From: Litorilituus sediminis
Lineage (GTDB): Bacteria; Pseudomonadota; Gammaproteobacteria; Enterobacterales; Alteromonadaceae
Assembly (NCBI RefSeq): GCF_004295665.1
Contig: NZ_CP034759.1
Span: forward strand, 3,410,001 to 3,474,000
Length of the DNA: 64,000 bases
Direction of reading: 5' to 3'
This document shows positions 20,053 through 28,607 of the stretch, one piece after another. Every line of letters starts with the position of its first letter. Position 1 is the first letter of the stretch. The notes beneath the pieces are model-generated. The model did not search any database. It saw only the letters and a program-made list of their open reading frames with translations, and had not been told where the DNA came from. A program made the position numbers and the translations under genes.

Positions 20053-21359
20053 GTATTCCTTGGATACCTTTGGGGTTTTGCCTTAACCCACCTTGGGTAT
20101 TGCCTCTCTTCACGCCGCTCTGGTAATTTAAAATAAGTCATTTGTGTCAGTAAAGCTTCATAGTGTTTGGGAATATTGCCAGGGCTAGACAGAGGCAATG
20201 TGGCAAAGAACTGAGTAATTGCCATTGAGCAACTCGTGAAGCTAAGCTGATTAGGCCAAGTGCTATTAAGCTTTCTTGCTGCCGCTGTCATCCCTTGCCT
20301 TATCAAGTTGTAGCACAGAAGGAGTCCCCATAACTCCTGTTCAATCATATCTGGTCGCTTGCTTCTTAAAGTATAAGCGCTGTTAAGTAGCGATTGTTTC
20401 ATCTCTCGATAGCCTAATTCTATTTCCCAGCGATACCGGTATAACTCAACCATTTCTTCGCTTGGAAAGCGTATTGGGTCGACCATTGAGGTCAGAATAC
20501 GGTACTCTTTACCTTTAATTTTTTTACTCACTAATCTGGCTTCAATATGTTCTGGTAGGTCATTAAATTTTTTACGAGCTTGAGGCGTTGTTGTTAACCG
20601 AATACGTTTATCATTCTTGCCCAAACTCTGGATGACATCGTAATTTAAGTCTTTACGAGCTGGTATCATCCAGTGTCTTTGTTCTCCTGCTTGATGCCAT
20701 CGATTGAGCAAACCAAGCGAGTAATAGCCTTTATCGAAGATAGTTAATGTATTATCTGGTGTCGTTTCTATTAGCCCTTCTGCTAATTTCATTTCATTAG
20801 TTCGGTAACCTGAAAATACGCTGTTGATTAGCTGGTGGCTCGTAATTTCCATGTGACAAACCATACGGATTTGAGGATAAATATTTTCTCTATGCTGGTT
20901 ACTTTGCGTTTCAAATACTTTGTGGTTTTCAGCAGTATCGGCGACTCGCCATACGACACCATCAACGGCTAGCAGGTTCAAGCCCGCCCATGTTTCAAAC
21001 TGGTTCGATTCATAACCATGCTGTGCCATCACTTTAAACACTTCTTTAACGGCATCTGCGCCTAACCTTTGTCTTGCTTGAACCAGTGCGCTTGGTGCCA
21101 CTAATGGCTTTTTATCAGGCAACATGATATCCATCTGAGTGGCTATATCCCAAACCGACTTCTGACGATATAGTGCCATACCGATAATTGACCAAAGCAC
21201 GGTTTCAAGTGGTAGGCGCCTTTTTCTAATTGTGGCGACGCCAGCTTGTTTAAAGCCTTGTTTAATCAACTCAGGGGAGAGCAACTCTGCGTATTTCTCA
21301 AAGGTGTGGAAGGTATTACAAGAACTAAAGGCTGTAGCAAGTTCACTTTCAAAGCGCAT
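20028..21359 (-). CDS. IS4-family transposase
   Basis: 443 residues. The N-terminal region (about 20-110) resembles the IS4 transposase N-terminal domain. The DDE core shows Asp in [11 protein letters not shown], Asp in [13 protein letters not shown] and Glu in the family signature [16 protein letters not shown] (Y-(2)R-(3)E-(6)K). It cuts and joins the IS ends at a target. No frameshift or stop interrupts it. The ATG is preceded by seven T residues that are the tail of a hairpin, so there is no Shine-Dalgarno and translation should be poor. Confidence 0.95.
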   Translation of the reverse strand: MRFESELATAFSSCNTFHTFEKYAELLSPELIKQGFKQAGVATIRKRRLPLETVLWSIIGMALYRQKSVWDIATQMDIMLPDKKPLVAPSALVQARQRLGADAVKEVFKVMAQHGYESNQFETWAGLNLLAVDGVVWRVADTAENHKVFETQSNQHRENIYPQIRMVCHMEITSHQLINSVFSGYRTNEMKLAEGLIETTPDNTLTIFDKGYYSLGLLNRWHQAGEQRHWMIPARKDLNYDVIQSLGKNDKRIRLTTTPQARKKFNDLPEHIEARLVSKKIKGKEYRILTSMVDPIRFPSEEMVELYRYRWEIELGYREMKQSLLNSAYTLRSKRPDMIEQELWGLLLCYNLIRQGMTAAARKLNSTWPNQLSFTSCSMAITQFFATLPLSSPGNIPKHYEALLTQMTYFKLPERREERQYPRWVKAKPQRYPRNTKNANQLN

Positions 21360-21391
21360 AAAAAAATCCGATAAACTTTATTTATCGGATT
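21360..21391 (-). terminator. Hairpin with U tract immediately before the transposase start
   Basis: AATCCGATAAA (21365-21375) and TTTATCGGATT (21381-21391) are perfect 11-bp arms around 5 nt. On the minus strand the stem is followed by T residues that touch the transposase ATG. It looks like a guard against transposase expression from outside transcription. Confidence 0.75.
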
Positions 21392-21454
21392 CTTACATAT
21401 TGTAGGGATCGTTCAATTGATCCCCAAACTTTTTTGCCTTAACTGATCGGCATT

Positions 21455-21467
21455 ACGCGATTAGCGT
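21455..21467 (+). repeat. Right target-site duplication of the IS (13 bp)
   Basis: ACGCGATTAGCGT, identical to 20007-20019; followed by GCTTTT, the missing end of the split terminator. Confidence 0.95.
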
Positions 21468-21492
21468 GCTTTTGTTTAGGTCGCTAACGTTT

Positions 21493-22746
21493 TTAGATTT
21501 TTAGACCAAACTCAATGGCTGCACCATAGGTGTCTTTTTCGCCGATAAAGCCAGCGATATCCACAGAAAACACATCCCAAGGTGAAACGCCAATACCGGC
21601 GGTAATAATGTTGGCATCAACATCATTTAAATCAGCGCGATAACCTAATCTAAGTTGAAAGTCTTCTCCTGCGCGAAACTCTGCGCCAACACTGGCATAC
21701 TTTGATGCGGCTAAGCTGGCAAAGTGTTCCCTATCGGTTAGGTCGATTTCCGTAGCCACTGTTAGCCAGTCAACTTGATAACTAAAGCCTAAGGTTGAGC
21801 TGGTTTCTAATGAAAAAGTCAGATTATTTTCTTGGTGTACTACTTGTTGCGACATAATATTATTGGTCACGATGGCGCCATGCCATTGACGTTCATCACC
21901 CCAACTAATATAGAGACCAAGATCAAAATTAGTAACTGATTTTTTAGTTAAGTTTTCTTCATTGTCTAAATCAAATTCATCTTCATCAAACTCACTGATA
22001 TTCACTCTGTTATAGAATAAGTCGATGCGCTGGTATTTTACTTTCATGCCTGCGTTGACATCATAGTGCTTGTTGCTTGCAACTGAGCCGCCAGTCATGA
22101 TGCCTGCCTCAACAATGGAGTAGCCAATACCTCGTGCTGAAGATTTCACATCATTGAGATCTAAGTAGCCTTTGTTGATAGCTTCACGTAACAAAATTTC
22201 ATCGGTTTCAACATAATCAACCGCACCGCCAACGCGACCATATTGGTTGGTGAATAAACCAAAGCTTAGATATTTATTTGGAATAATCACTTGAAAGTTA
22301 ATGCCATTTTGCGTGTTAACTACCTTTTGGTCTATGGCGGTTAAATCAGTCACAATTTTATCTACTTGCTGATTTAAATCATCGCTGTGATGAGCAAAGT
22401 CATCCAAACTTATTGCTTGGTCGATATTTAGACTGTTGATGTCATCAGCAAGTTGCTGCAAATTCATGGCAATATTTTCACTGTTATCAATAACCTCATA
22501 TTTATCAGAACCCATAATGCCTAAGTTAAGTGAAAAGAAGGCATCGTCATCACGATCGAACTTAGGTAAAAGTGCCGGATTACTTAAAGATGAGGTGAAA
22601 TCTTGAGTGATATTAGTAAAGCCTTGACCTGCACGTTTAGCGCTAAAGCTTTCAGCAAAACACGATTTGTTGATAAAAAAGGTAAAAATTATTGCATTTA
22701 CTGCTAATAATTTTGCCAGCTTGAGCTTATTAGTATTAGTTATCAT
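21493..22746 (-). CDS. TraF-like outer-membrane beta-barrel protein
   Basis: 417 residues. A signal peptide (about 1-31, ending CFAES) is followed by AKRAGQGFTNITQDFTSSLSNPALL, the start typical of proteins annotated conjugal transfer protein TraF in marine gammaproteobacteria. The rest is rich in alternating polar and aromatic strands, ending IEFGLKI, which suggests a barrel of the FadL/PorV type. No conjugation gene is near, so a transfer role is unlikely. Start has AGGA 6 nt upstream. Its 3' terminator was split by the IS. Confidence 0.75.
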   Translation of the reverse strand: MITNTNKLKLAKLLAVNAIIFTFFINKSCFAESFSAKRAGQGFTNITQDFTSSLSNPALLPKFDRDDDAFFSLNLGIMGSDKYEVIDNSENIAMNLQQLADDINSLNIDQAISLDDFAHHSDDLNQQVDKIVTDLTAIDQKVVNTQNGINFQVIIPNKYLSFGLFTNQYGRVGGAVDYVETDEILLREAINKGYLDLNDVKSSARGIGYSIVEAGIMTGGSVASNKHYDVNAGMKVKYQRIDLFYNRVNISEFDEDEFDLDNEENLTKKSVTNFDLGLYISWGDERQWHGAIVTNNIMSQQVVHQENNLTFSLETSSTLGFSYQVDWLTVATEIDLTDREHFASLAASKYASVGAEFRAGEDFQLRLGYRADLNDVDANIITAGIGVSPWDVFSVDIAGFIGEKDTYGAAIEFGLKI

Positions 22747-22884
22747 AGCTGATCCTAGTAAAGTCCATGAGTAAATTAGGGTATGATTTTATTGATAATT
22801 TAAGGCTATCAACAGTTATAAGCTTAGCGCTAATTGTGGTTTTATGCGAAGACTAGCTTAGAAAACTTAAGCATATAAAGACTA

Positions 22885-22919
22885 TTGAATACGCTAAGGT
22901 GGTGTTATATTATCACACC
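22885..22919 (+). promoter_or_regulatory. Promoter with overlapping Zur-like operator
   Basis: TTGAAT (22885-22890), 17 bp, TATTAT (22908-22913) make a good sigma70 promoter. Over its -10 lies GGTGTTATATTATCACACC (22901-22919), a near-perfect palindrome whose core GTTATATTATCAC differs only at the centre from the Zur site I recall upstream of E. coli znuC. Zinc-loaded Zur bound there would block RNA polymerase, giving expression only under zinc shortage. Confidence 0.7.
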
Positions 22920-22923
22920 CGTT

Positions 22924-23235
22924 ATGATGACTATCAGCCTAAGAGAGAGTAAGGGTTTTAAAATCATTAGTGTATTCACACTGATGATGTTTTTCTGTGC
23001 CTTTTTACTCCATAGCCATCATGTATCTGAATATTCTGCTGGTAATGGCTTACAAGAGTGTCATGTTTGCCATCAAGGGTTAGATTCTGCAGTCACTTCT
23101 TCAAGCATAGCATTAGCTGTGGTTATCGTTAGTTTTGATAGCAGTGAAACAGCGTTAAGTGAAGTATTTCAATCACCTTATTATGGTTTAGCCCAACTTA
23201 GAGCACCACCGGTCAATAATTTTCTTGTTATCTAA
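22924..23235 (+). CDS. Small membrane-anchored His/Cys protein of zinc locus
   Basis: 103 residues from ATG 22924 (or 102 from 22927). An N-terminal hydrophobic helix (VFTLMMFFCAFLL) is followed by HSHHVSEYSAG and CHVCHQGLD, likely metal-binding residues, then a second hydrophobic stretch and LRAPPVNNF at the end. Small proteins of this shape, DUF2946-like, often sit before metal TonB receptors; that match is by impression. The predicted start of transcription is only a few bases before the ATG, so the mRNA would be nearly leaderless. Confidence 0.65.
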   Translation: MMTISLRESKGFKIISVFTLMMFFCAFLLHSHHVSEYSAGNGLQECHVCHQGLDSAVTSSSIALAVVIVSFDSSETALSEVFQSPYYGLAQLRAPPVNNFLVI

Positions 23236-23330
23236 CCTCAGGTTTGCATAAGAAATAGCGCCAAACCTAATCAATAGGCTACCTATCTTTTTTGATTTCT
23301 AGCTAGATATTTTTGTCTGAATTCAAGGCT

Positions 23331-23367
23331 TTTTGAAGTAGGAATAGCTAGCTATTTCACTTCAAAA
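23331..23367. repeat. Long inverted repeat between the small protein and the TonB receptor gene
   Basis: TTTTGAAGT (23331-23339) and ACTTCAAAA (23359-23367) enclose a perfect 14-bp palindrome AATAGCTAGCTATT (23343-23356). It sits about 140 bp before the receptor start. It could be a terminator, a processing site or an attenuator; there is no long U tract. Confidence 0.5.
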
Positions 23368-23504
23368 TAACGAAGAAGTCAGTAAAAATAGCTGCTAGAA
23401 ACGCATGGCTTATGTGAAGCTGAGGTTATTTAAATTTACTCACTCCTTAAGCTAAGTGTCTTTAGGAGGGGTTGCTGTACTATTTGAAAATTATTGGAAC
23501 AATC

Positions 23505-26057
23505 ATGTTTTTATCGTCAAAAAATACTGCTGCGATGAGCAGTGTCGCTCCTATGAGAGCAAAAAAGAATATTATTACTCAGTTACTTCGTTCTAGCGCG
23601 GTGACTTTATCGGCTGCCAGTGTGCTATTTACGCAAGCAGTTATGGCCCAGCAAGTTTCGGGTAAAGTGGTCGATAGACAGGGACAAGCTATTAGTAACG
23701 CTGTTGTTAGCATTGATGGCAACAAAATACAGCTTGTAACGGATAAAAATGGACGTTTTGTTTTTGATAACTTAGCAAAAGGACAGCTAGAGCTACATAC
23801 CAGCGCGCAAAATTATAGTCATAAAAATACTGAATTAACTATTGGCAGTGATGATATTGATAATGTCACCATTGTCTTGGCACCTTCGGTTATGGAAGTA
23901 ATTGATGTGCATGCGACGCCATTACATTCATCATCAATTGAATCGGCTTTGCCGGTAAATGTTATTGCCGCTGATGAATTAAAAATGAAGCAAGCATCAA
24001 CTTTAGGTGACACCTTAAAAAATGAAGTGGGTGTTCACTCTAGTGCCTATGGTGGTGTAGCTAGCACACCAATTATTCGTGGTTTAGATGGTCCTCGCGT
24101 TTTAATTACTCAAAATGGTTTAGATGTTGGGGATGCCTCACGTGTTGGCCCAGATCACGCAGTGGCGGCAGAGGCAAGTACTGCTAGCCAAATTGAAGTG
24201 TTACGCGGCCCGGCAACCTTATTTTATGGTAGCGGTGCTATAGGCGGCGTGGTTAACGTGGTTGATGAACGCGTACCAACGAGCAATGATTTCCAAGCAG
24301 ATTGGCTGTTACAGTATAACGATGCTGCCAATGAAAATCAGGGCGCTATTAATTTAACAACTGGTCAAGATAACTTTGCATTTCATGTAGATGGCTTCTG
24401 GCGAGACAGCAAAGACTACAAGCTAGCAGGCCCAGCAGAGCTAGAGCATCACGATGAAGAACATCATGACGAGGAACATGAAGAACACGAAGAGCATGAG
24501 GCTTCTTCTAACCGTTTAGAAAATAGCGCATCGCAATCGCATGGTTTTACCTTAGGTGGCAGCTATTTACTTGATAATGGCTTTGTTGGCTTATCTTACG
24601 GCCGCATGGAAAGAGAATATGGCATTCCAGGTCATAGTCATGGCGGCCATGAAGAGCACGATGAAGACGAGCATGATGAACACGAAGGCCATGAGGAACA
24701 TGAAGAAAGTGTTTATGCCAAAATGGAACAAGACAGATTACAGCTATTAAGTGAGCTGAACTTTGATGGTAATTTTATTAATAAACTCGCGACTAAGCTG
24801 GCCTATACCGATTATCAGCACCAAGAAATTGAAGCTGGCCTTGTTGGTACAACCTTCACAAATCAAAGCTATGAAGCTAGAGCAGATATCTATCATAGAG
24901 ATTTTAATGCCTGGCAGGGGGCTTGGACCCTTCACTTTAAACAGTCAGACTTTAAAGCTTTAGGTGATGAGGCATTTACGCCACCATCTAAATCGCAAAC
25001 AGTCGCATTGGCTTGGTTAGAGGAGCGCCATTTTGGCCCTGTGTTATTGCAATTGGGTGCACGTGTTGAACAAGTAGATATTGAAGCTGATGATACGCTA
25101 ATCGGCTTTGAAGAAGAGCATGACGGCCACGGACATGATGAAGTGGATGTTCATCATCAAGAGTTAGTATCATTTGATAAGCAATCATTTACACCGATTA
25201 GTGGCTCTGTTGGTTTAGTGTGGGATTACGCGCCGGGCTATAACATTGGCTTATCAACCGCATTTTCTCAACGGGCACCATCTGCGGCAGAGTTATTCTC
25301 ATTTGGCCCGCATATCGGGGCAAATACCTTTGAAGTTGGTGCTATGTTCACGGTTGAGCAAGAAGGTGATGAAATTCATGTTGAATTAGCAGAGCAAGAG
25401 CCTGCGATTGAAACCTCGGTAAACTTTGATATTACTTGGCGTAAATTTGAAGGGGACTTTGGTTTTGTTGTTAGTGCTTTTTATAATCAGGTTGATGATT
25501 ATTACTACCAAAAAGACACTGGATTAACCTTTGTTGATGAGCATGACCATGAGGCAGGTCACGAAGACGAGCATGAAGGTGAAGAAGAAGGTTTACCAAT
25601 TTTAAGCTATCAGCAAGATGATGCTAAGTTATATGGTGTTGAAGCAGAATTGGTTTACCAAATTTCATCACCACTTAAAGCAACTATTTTTGCTGATTAT
25701 ATTCGCGCCAAACTTACCGATGTAGAAGCAGGTGAAAATGCTAACTTACCGCGCATTCCACCAATGCGCTTAGGGGCGCTATTAAATTATCAAGCAGAAA
25801 GCTATGATGCCGAGCTCAGTGTTAGTCAGTACTTTAAACAAGATGATGTGGCTTCATTGGAAACTGAAACCGACGGTTATACTATGGTTGATGCTCATTT
25901 TAACTATTATGTTGATGGTTTAGGTGATGACTTTGTTGTTTACCTAAAAGGCTTAAACTTGGCTGATGAGAACGCGCGCGTTCACTCATCATTTTTAAAA
26001 GATGTTGCGCCATTGCCGGGTAGAAGCTTTAGTATAGGTATTCGAGGCAGCTTTTAA
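23505..26057 (+). CDS. TonB-dependent receptor with His/Glu-rich loops, ZnuD-like zinc receptor
   Basis: 850 residues from ATG 23505. After an extended signal peptide ending VMAQQ comes a carboxypeptidase-regulatory-like domain (about 50-130, VSGKVVDRQGQ). The plug follows (GLDGPRVLITQNGL, VLRGPATLFYGSGAIGGVVNVV), then the barrel ending in aromatic SIGIRGSF. Four acidic His-rich stretches lie at about 314-332, 376-402, 535-552 and 680-696, placed as extracellular loops that would capture zinc. This pattern is known from ZnuD-type receptors. The Zur-like site upstream of the preceding gene supports zinc uptake. Confidence 0.88.
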   Translation: MFLSSKNTAAMSSVAPMRAKKNIITQLLRSSAVTLSAASVLFTQAVMAQQVSGKVVDRQGQAISNAVVSIDGNKIQLVTDKNGRFVFDNLAKGQLELHTSAQNYSHKNTELTIGSDDIDNVTIVLAPSVMEVIDVHATPLHSSSIESALPVNVIAADELKMKQASTLGDTLKNEVGVHSSAYGGVASTPIIRGLDGPRVLITQNGLDVGDASRVGPDHAVAAEASTASQIEVLRGPATLFYGSGAIGGVVNVVDERVPTSNDFQADWLLQYNDAANENQGAINLTTGQDNFAFHVDGFWRDSKDYKLAGPAELEHHDEEHHDEEHEEHEEHEASSNRLENSASQSHGFTLGGSYLLDNGFVGLSYGRMEREYGIPGHSHGGHEEHDEDEHDEHEGHEEHEESVYAKMEQDRLQLLSELNFDGNFINKLATKLAYTDYQHQEIEAGLVGTTFTNQSYEARADIYHRDFNAWQGAWTLHFKQSDFKALGDEAFTPPSKSQTVALAWLEERHFGPVLLQLGARVEQVDIEADDTLIGFEEEHDGHGHDEVDVHHQELVSFDKQSFTPISGSVGLVWDYAPGYNIGLSTAFSQRAPSAAELFSFGPHIGANTFEVGAMFTVEQEGDEIHVELAEQEPAIETSVNFDITWRKFEGDFGFVVSAFYNQVDDYYYQKDTGLTFVDEHDHEAGHEDEHEGEEEGLPILSYQQDDAKLYGVEAELVYQISSPLKATIFADYIRAKLTDVEAGENANLPRIPPMRLGALLNYQAESYDAELSVSQYFKQDDVASLETETDGYTMVDAHFNYYVDGLGDDFVVYLKGLNLADENARVHSSFLKDVAPLPGRSFSIGIRGSF

Positions 26058-26078
26058 TTTAATTGCGATACTTCGTGA

Positions 26079-27221
26079 TTACTCGCTTTTACTTACGCAG
26101 TTAGCATTCGATGTTCTTGCTAATTGCGTGAGTAGCGCGTTAACTGAGAAGTTATATTCAGCTTGTTGAGTATAGGTTTTACTGAAGCAGTAGAAATTGA
26201 TTTTATCTAAGTCAGTTTCGTAGGCTAATGGTTCAAATGCTTGTAGATTTTTAAAATTGATAATATCAAATTGGCTACTTGGTTTTTGCTTGCCTGAATA
26301 AAACACAGCATGATGATTAAAGTGATCATATATTTTTACTAACAACCAAGCCACGCTAAACATATGGCCACCTGCTGATGCAGCTAACTGCTCATGCTTT
26401 ATTGCTCTCATTGCGCGAGTGTTCCAATCAAAACCCGCGATAAAAATATCTTGATTCGGGGTTAAACCTAACTCTTTGGCGCCTTCCATTGCGGCAATCG
26501 CCATGGTATCAGATGCGGCTAAAACAATGTCTACGCCTTTATGACGCTGATATAGCGCCTTAAAATGTGATTTAGCGGTAGTGTATTGCCAGTAAGAGAC
26601 GATTTCTTGTACCAATATCACTTGATTTTCTTTGGCTAATCTTTGTTGTATGCCTTGGTGCTTTTGCCGCGCTTGAGAGCTGAAATCACCTTGTATGGCA
26701 AGTACTTTAAGTGGTTTTTCTGGCTGTACTTTTCGTGCCTGCTTAATGAGTTCATCAAGTAATTTATAGGCTCCTTGGGCATGATCATCGTAATGCTCCG
26801 CTAGCCAGTATTTGAAAGTTTCTTGAGGAAAGCCCACCTTATTACCTTGGTTGTTTTCATTGCTAGCTTCAAAGTTTGATAAGGTAATAAAGGGGATTTT
26901 TGCTTGCTCTAATAGCGCAAAGGTTTGTCGGGCGTTTTCTTGATGGCCCATAAAAACCAACATATCTGGCTTGTTGGTTTGTTTGCTAATTTCTTCGATT
27001 ATTTTTGCTTGTAATATACGATGACCCTGACCTTCAATTAAAGTCAGCTCTATATCTAAGTCTTGTGCGGCGGCATTAGCAATGTCGTAGACTTTTTGCC
27101 AATAACTGGTTAGCTGGTTGGTATCGGCAATATAAGTGACCTTAACTGCCCATGCCTGTTGAGGTATCTGTACAACTAAACAACTAAATAAAAGTAAAGG
27201 TAAAAGTAAATTGCGTAGCAT
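26079..27221 (-). CDS. Periplasmic sugar-binding-like protein (type-1 PBP)
   Basis: 380 residues with a clear signal peptide (ends QQAWA, about residue 25). VKVTYIADTNQLTSYWQKVYDIANAAAQDLDIELTLIEGQGH and the later VDIVLAASDTMAIAAMEGAKELGL are typical of the LacI/ribose-binding fold. No ABC permease, ATPase or histidine kinase is next to it, so it may serve a distant transporter or sensor. Its ATG directly abuts the cvfB stop codon, so the two are translationally coupled. Confidence 0.8.
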   Translation of the reverse strand: MLRNLLLPLLLFSCLVVQIPQQAWAVKVTYIADTNQLTSYWQKVYDIANAAAQDLDIELTLIEGQGHRILQAKIIEEISKQTNKPDMLVFMGHQENARQTFALLEQAKIPFITLSNFEASNENNQGNKVGFPQETFKYWLAEHYDDHAQGAYKLLDELIKQARKVQPEKPLKVLAIQGDFSSQARQKHQGIQQRLAKENQVILVQEIVSYWQYTTAKSHFKALYQRHKGVDIVLAASDTMAIAAMEGAKELGLTPNQDIFIAGFDWNTRAMRAIKHEQLAASAGGHMFSVAWLLVKIYDHFNHHAVFYSGKQKPSSQFDIINFKNLQAFEPLAYETDLDKINFYCFSKTYTQQAEYNFSVNALLTQLARTSNANCVSKSE

Positions 27222-28076
27222 TTATTTCAGTTTAATACCGTTTTTCTCTATTTGCAGAATTCCTTTTTTCATTAAATTACCAACCGTGGCTTTAAAGGTC
27301 TTTTTACTTACCCCTAAAATTTGTTTTATTTGCTCTGGAGAGCTTTTATCGTGCAATGGGCTAAAACCATTATTGTCTTGTAAGTATGCAATAAGCTTAT
27401 CACTGAAGTCGATAACTTTTCCTTTACCGGGGCGGGTGAGCATCAGATCTAAGCGTCCATCTTCTCGAACTCGTTTTATATAGCCGGTAATTTGCCTACC
27501 AACTCTAAGTGGCTGAAATATTTCATTGTCATATAACAAGCCCCAGTGTAAATCATTGACAATGGCTTTAAAGCCAAGGTCTGTTTTGCCGCCAATAGTA
27601 AGCTTAACTTGCTGACCTTCTTGATATTCGCCAGGCCAGATGTCAATAAACTTATCAATTTTGCTCGATGCGGCAATACGCTCAGTGCGCTGATCTAAAA
27701 ACACTCGAACAAGATAGTATTTGCCTACTTCCATCTTTTTGTGTTGTTGATTAAATGGTACTAGTAGGTCTTTTGGTAAGCCCCAATCTAAAAAGGCGCC
27801 CATTTTGTTTACTTGCACGACTTTAAGAGAGATAAATTCTCCCACTTGAGCTAAAGGCTTTTGTGTTGTCGCCACTAAGCGATCAGCAGAGTCGAGATAA
27901 AGAAACACATCAACAGGGTCATTAACTTGGCAGTTTTCAGGCACATAACGATTTGGTAGTAAGATTTCACCTAAATTACCTGCATCTAGGTAAGCACCAT
28001 TATCTGCTATTGCGACTACGCTTAATGTACAGGTTTTACCAATTTCAGGATTTGTTGTTGCGATAGAATGTGTCAT
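27222..28076 (-). CDS. cvfB: S1-domain RNA-binding protein of the CvfB/YitL family
   Basis: 284 residues from the ATG at 28074-28076; an in-frame TTG adds four residues. The N-terminal half has S1-like beta-barrels (GKTCTLSVVAIADNGAYLDAG, GEFISLKVVQVNKMGAFLDWGLPKDLLVPF, GRQITGYIKRVREDGRLDLML). The C-terminal winged helix (DKSSPEQIKQILGVSKKTFKATVGNLMKKGIL) binds nucleic acid. The family acts in RNA metabolism and virulence-factor expression in Staphylococcus; its role here is unknown. It overlaps no gene but its stop touches the ATG of the binding-protein gene. Confidence 0.88.
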   Translation of the reverse strand: MTHSIATTNPEIGKTCTLSVVAIADNGAYLDAGNLGEILLPNRYVPENCQVNDPVDVFLYLDSADRLVATTQKPLAQVGEFISLKVVQVNKMGAFLDWGLPKDLLVPFNQQHKKMEVGKYYLVRVFLDQRTERIAASSKIDKFIDIWPGEYQEGQQVKLTIGGKTDLGFKAIVNDLHWGLLYDNEIFQPLRVGRQITGYIKRVREDGRLDLMLTRPGKGKVIDFSDKLIAYLQDNNGFSPLHDKSSPEQIKQILGVSKKTFKATVGNLMKKGILQIEKNGIKLK

Positions 28077-28148
28077 GGATACAGCCAAAGAAGAAAATCT
28101 AGCGTTATTGTAACTTAAATTGACATGCGAGCGATAAGCAAAAGCGAG

Positions 28149-28607
28149 TTATTTTCTTTCATAGTGCGATTGAGCGCTGATTTTGGTGGCAATATACTCG
28201 CTGTGGCGAAGATGCAGTAAATCAGCTATTTTGCGAATAATGTGTTCTTCAATACTGGCAAGCTCACCATCAGCATAAGCAACTTGCCAAAGTAAGCTAA
28301 CAATTTCAATACGTTGCTCTAAAGTGTAATGTTGATTTACTTGCGAAGTGAATTGGTAGAAATCACTGGCGTTTTCACTCAACTTGACTGCTTGTTGCAG
28401 TATTTCATCAACTTCATGCTCAGTTAAGGAAAACTGTTTTATTAGTAATTGCGCGACTTTATTTTGCTCACTTTCAGTAAATGCACTGTCTGCGCGCATC
28501 ACTTCACATAAAAGCACGGCACACGCTATTTCTAATGAGACTTCATTTTGCTTAGGCTGAGAGTCGGCGGCTAGTTGACTAAAAAATTGATTTAACTTGG
28601 TAAACAT
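28149..28607 (-). CDS. TerB-family helical protein
   Basis: 152 residues from the ATG with GAGGTGATT upstream. All-helical, with paired acidic motifs RADSAFTESE and YADGELASIEEHIIRKIADLL, the two metal-binding-like loops of the TerB family. No other tellurite (ter) genes are present, so this is the housekeeping TerB type common in marine gammaproteobacteria, of unknown function. It stands alone. Confidence 0.8.
   Translation of the reverse strand: MFTKLNQFFSQLAADSQPKQNEVSLEIACAVLLCEVMRADSAFTESEQNKVAQLLIKQFSLTEHEVDEILQQAVKLSENASDFYQFTSQVNQHYTLEQRIEIVSLLWQVAYADGELASIEEHIIRKIADLLHLRHSEYIATKISAQSHYERK

Larger units (their letters stand above)
20020..21454 (-). mobile_element. Complete IS4-family insertion sequence (1435 bp)
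   Basis: The element has terminal inverted repeats AATGCCAGTCAGTTAAG (left, 20020-20036) and AATGCCGATCAGTTAAG (right, read inward from 21454), 15 of 17 identical. It is flanked by a perfect 13-bp duplication and holds one intact transposase gene. Intact ends and ORF suggest it is recent and possibly active. The last transposase codons run into the left repeat. Confidence 0.95.

Noticed and set aside
21493-22746. Conjugation locus suggested by the TraF-like name
   Set aside because: No other transfer, relaxase or pilus gene is present; the protein looks like a general outer-membrane barrel.
28149-28607. Tellurite-resistance locus suggested by TerB
   Set aside because: No terA, terC, terD or terZ neighbours; TerB-fold proteins are widespread outside tellurite operons.
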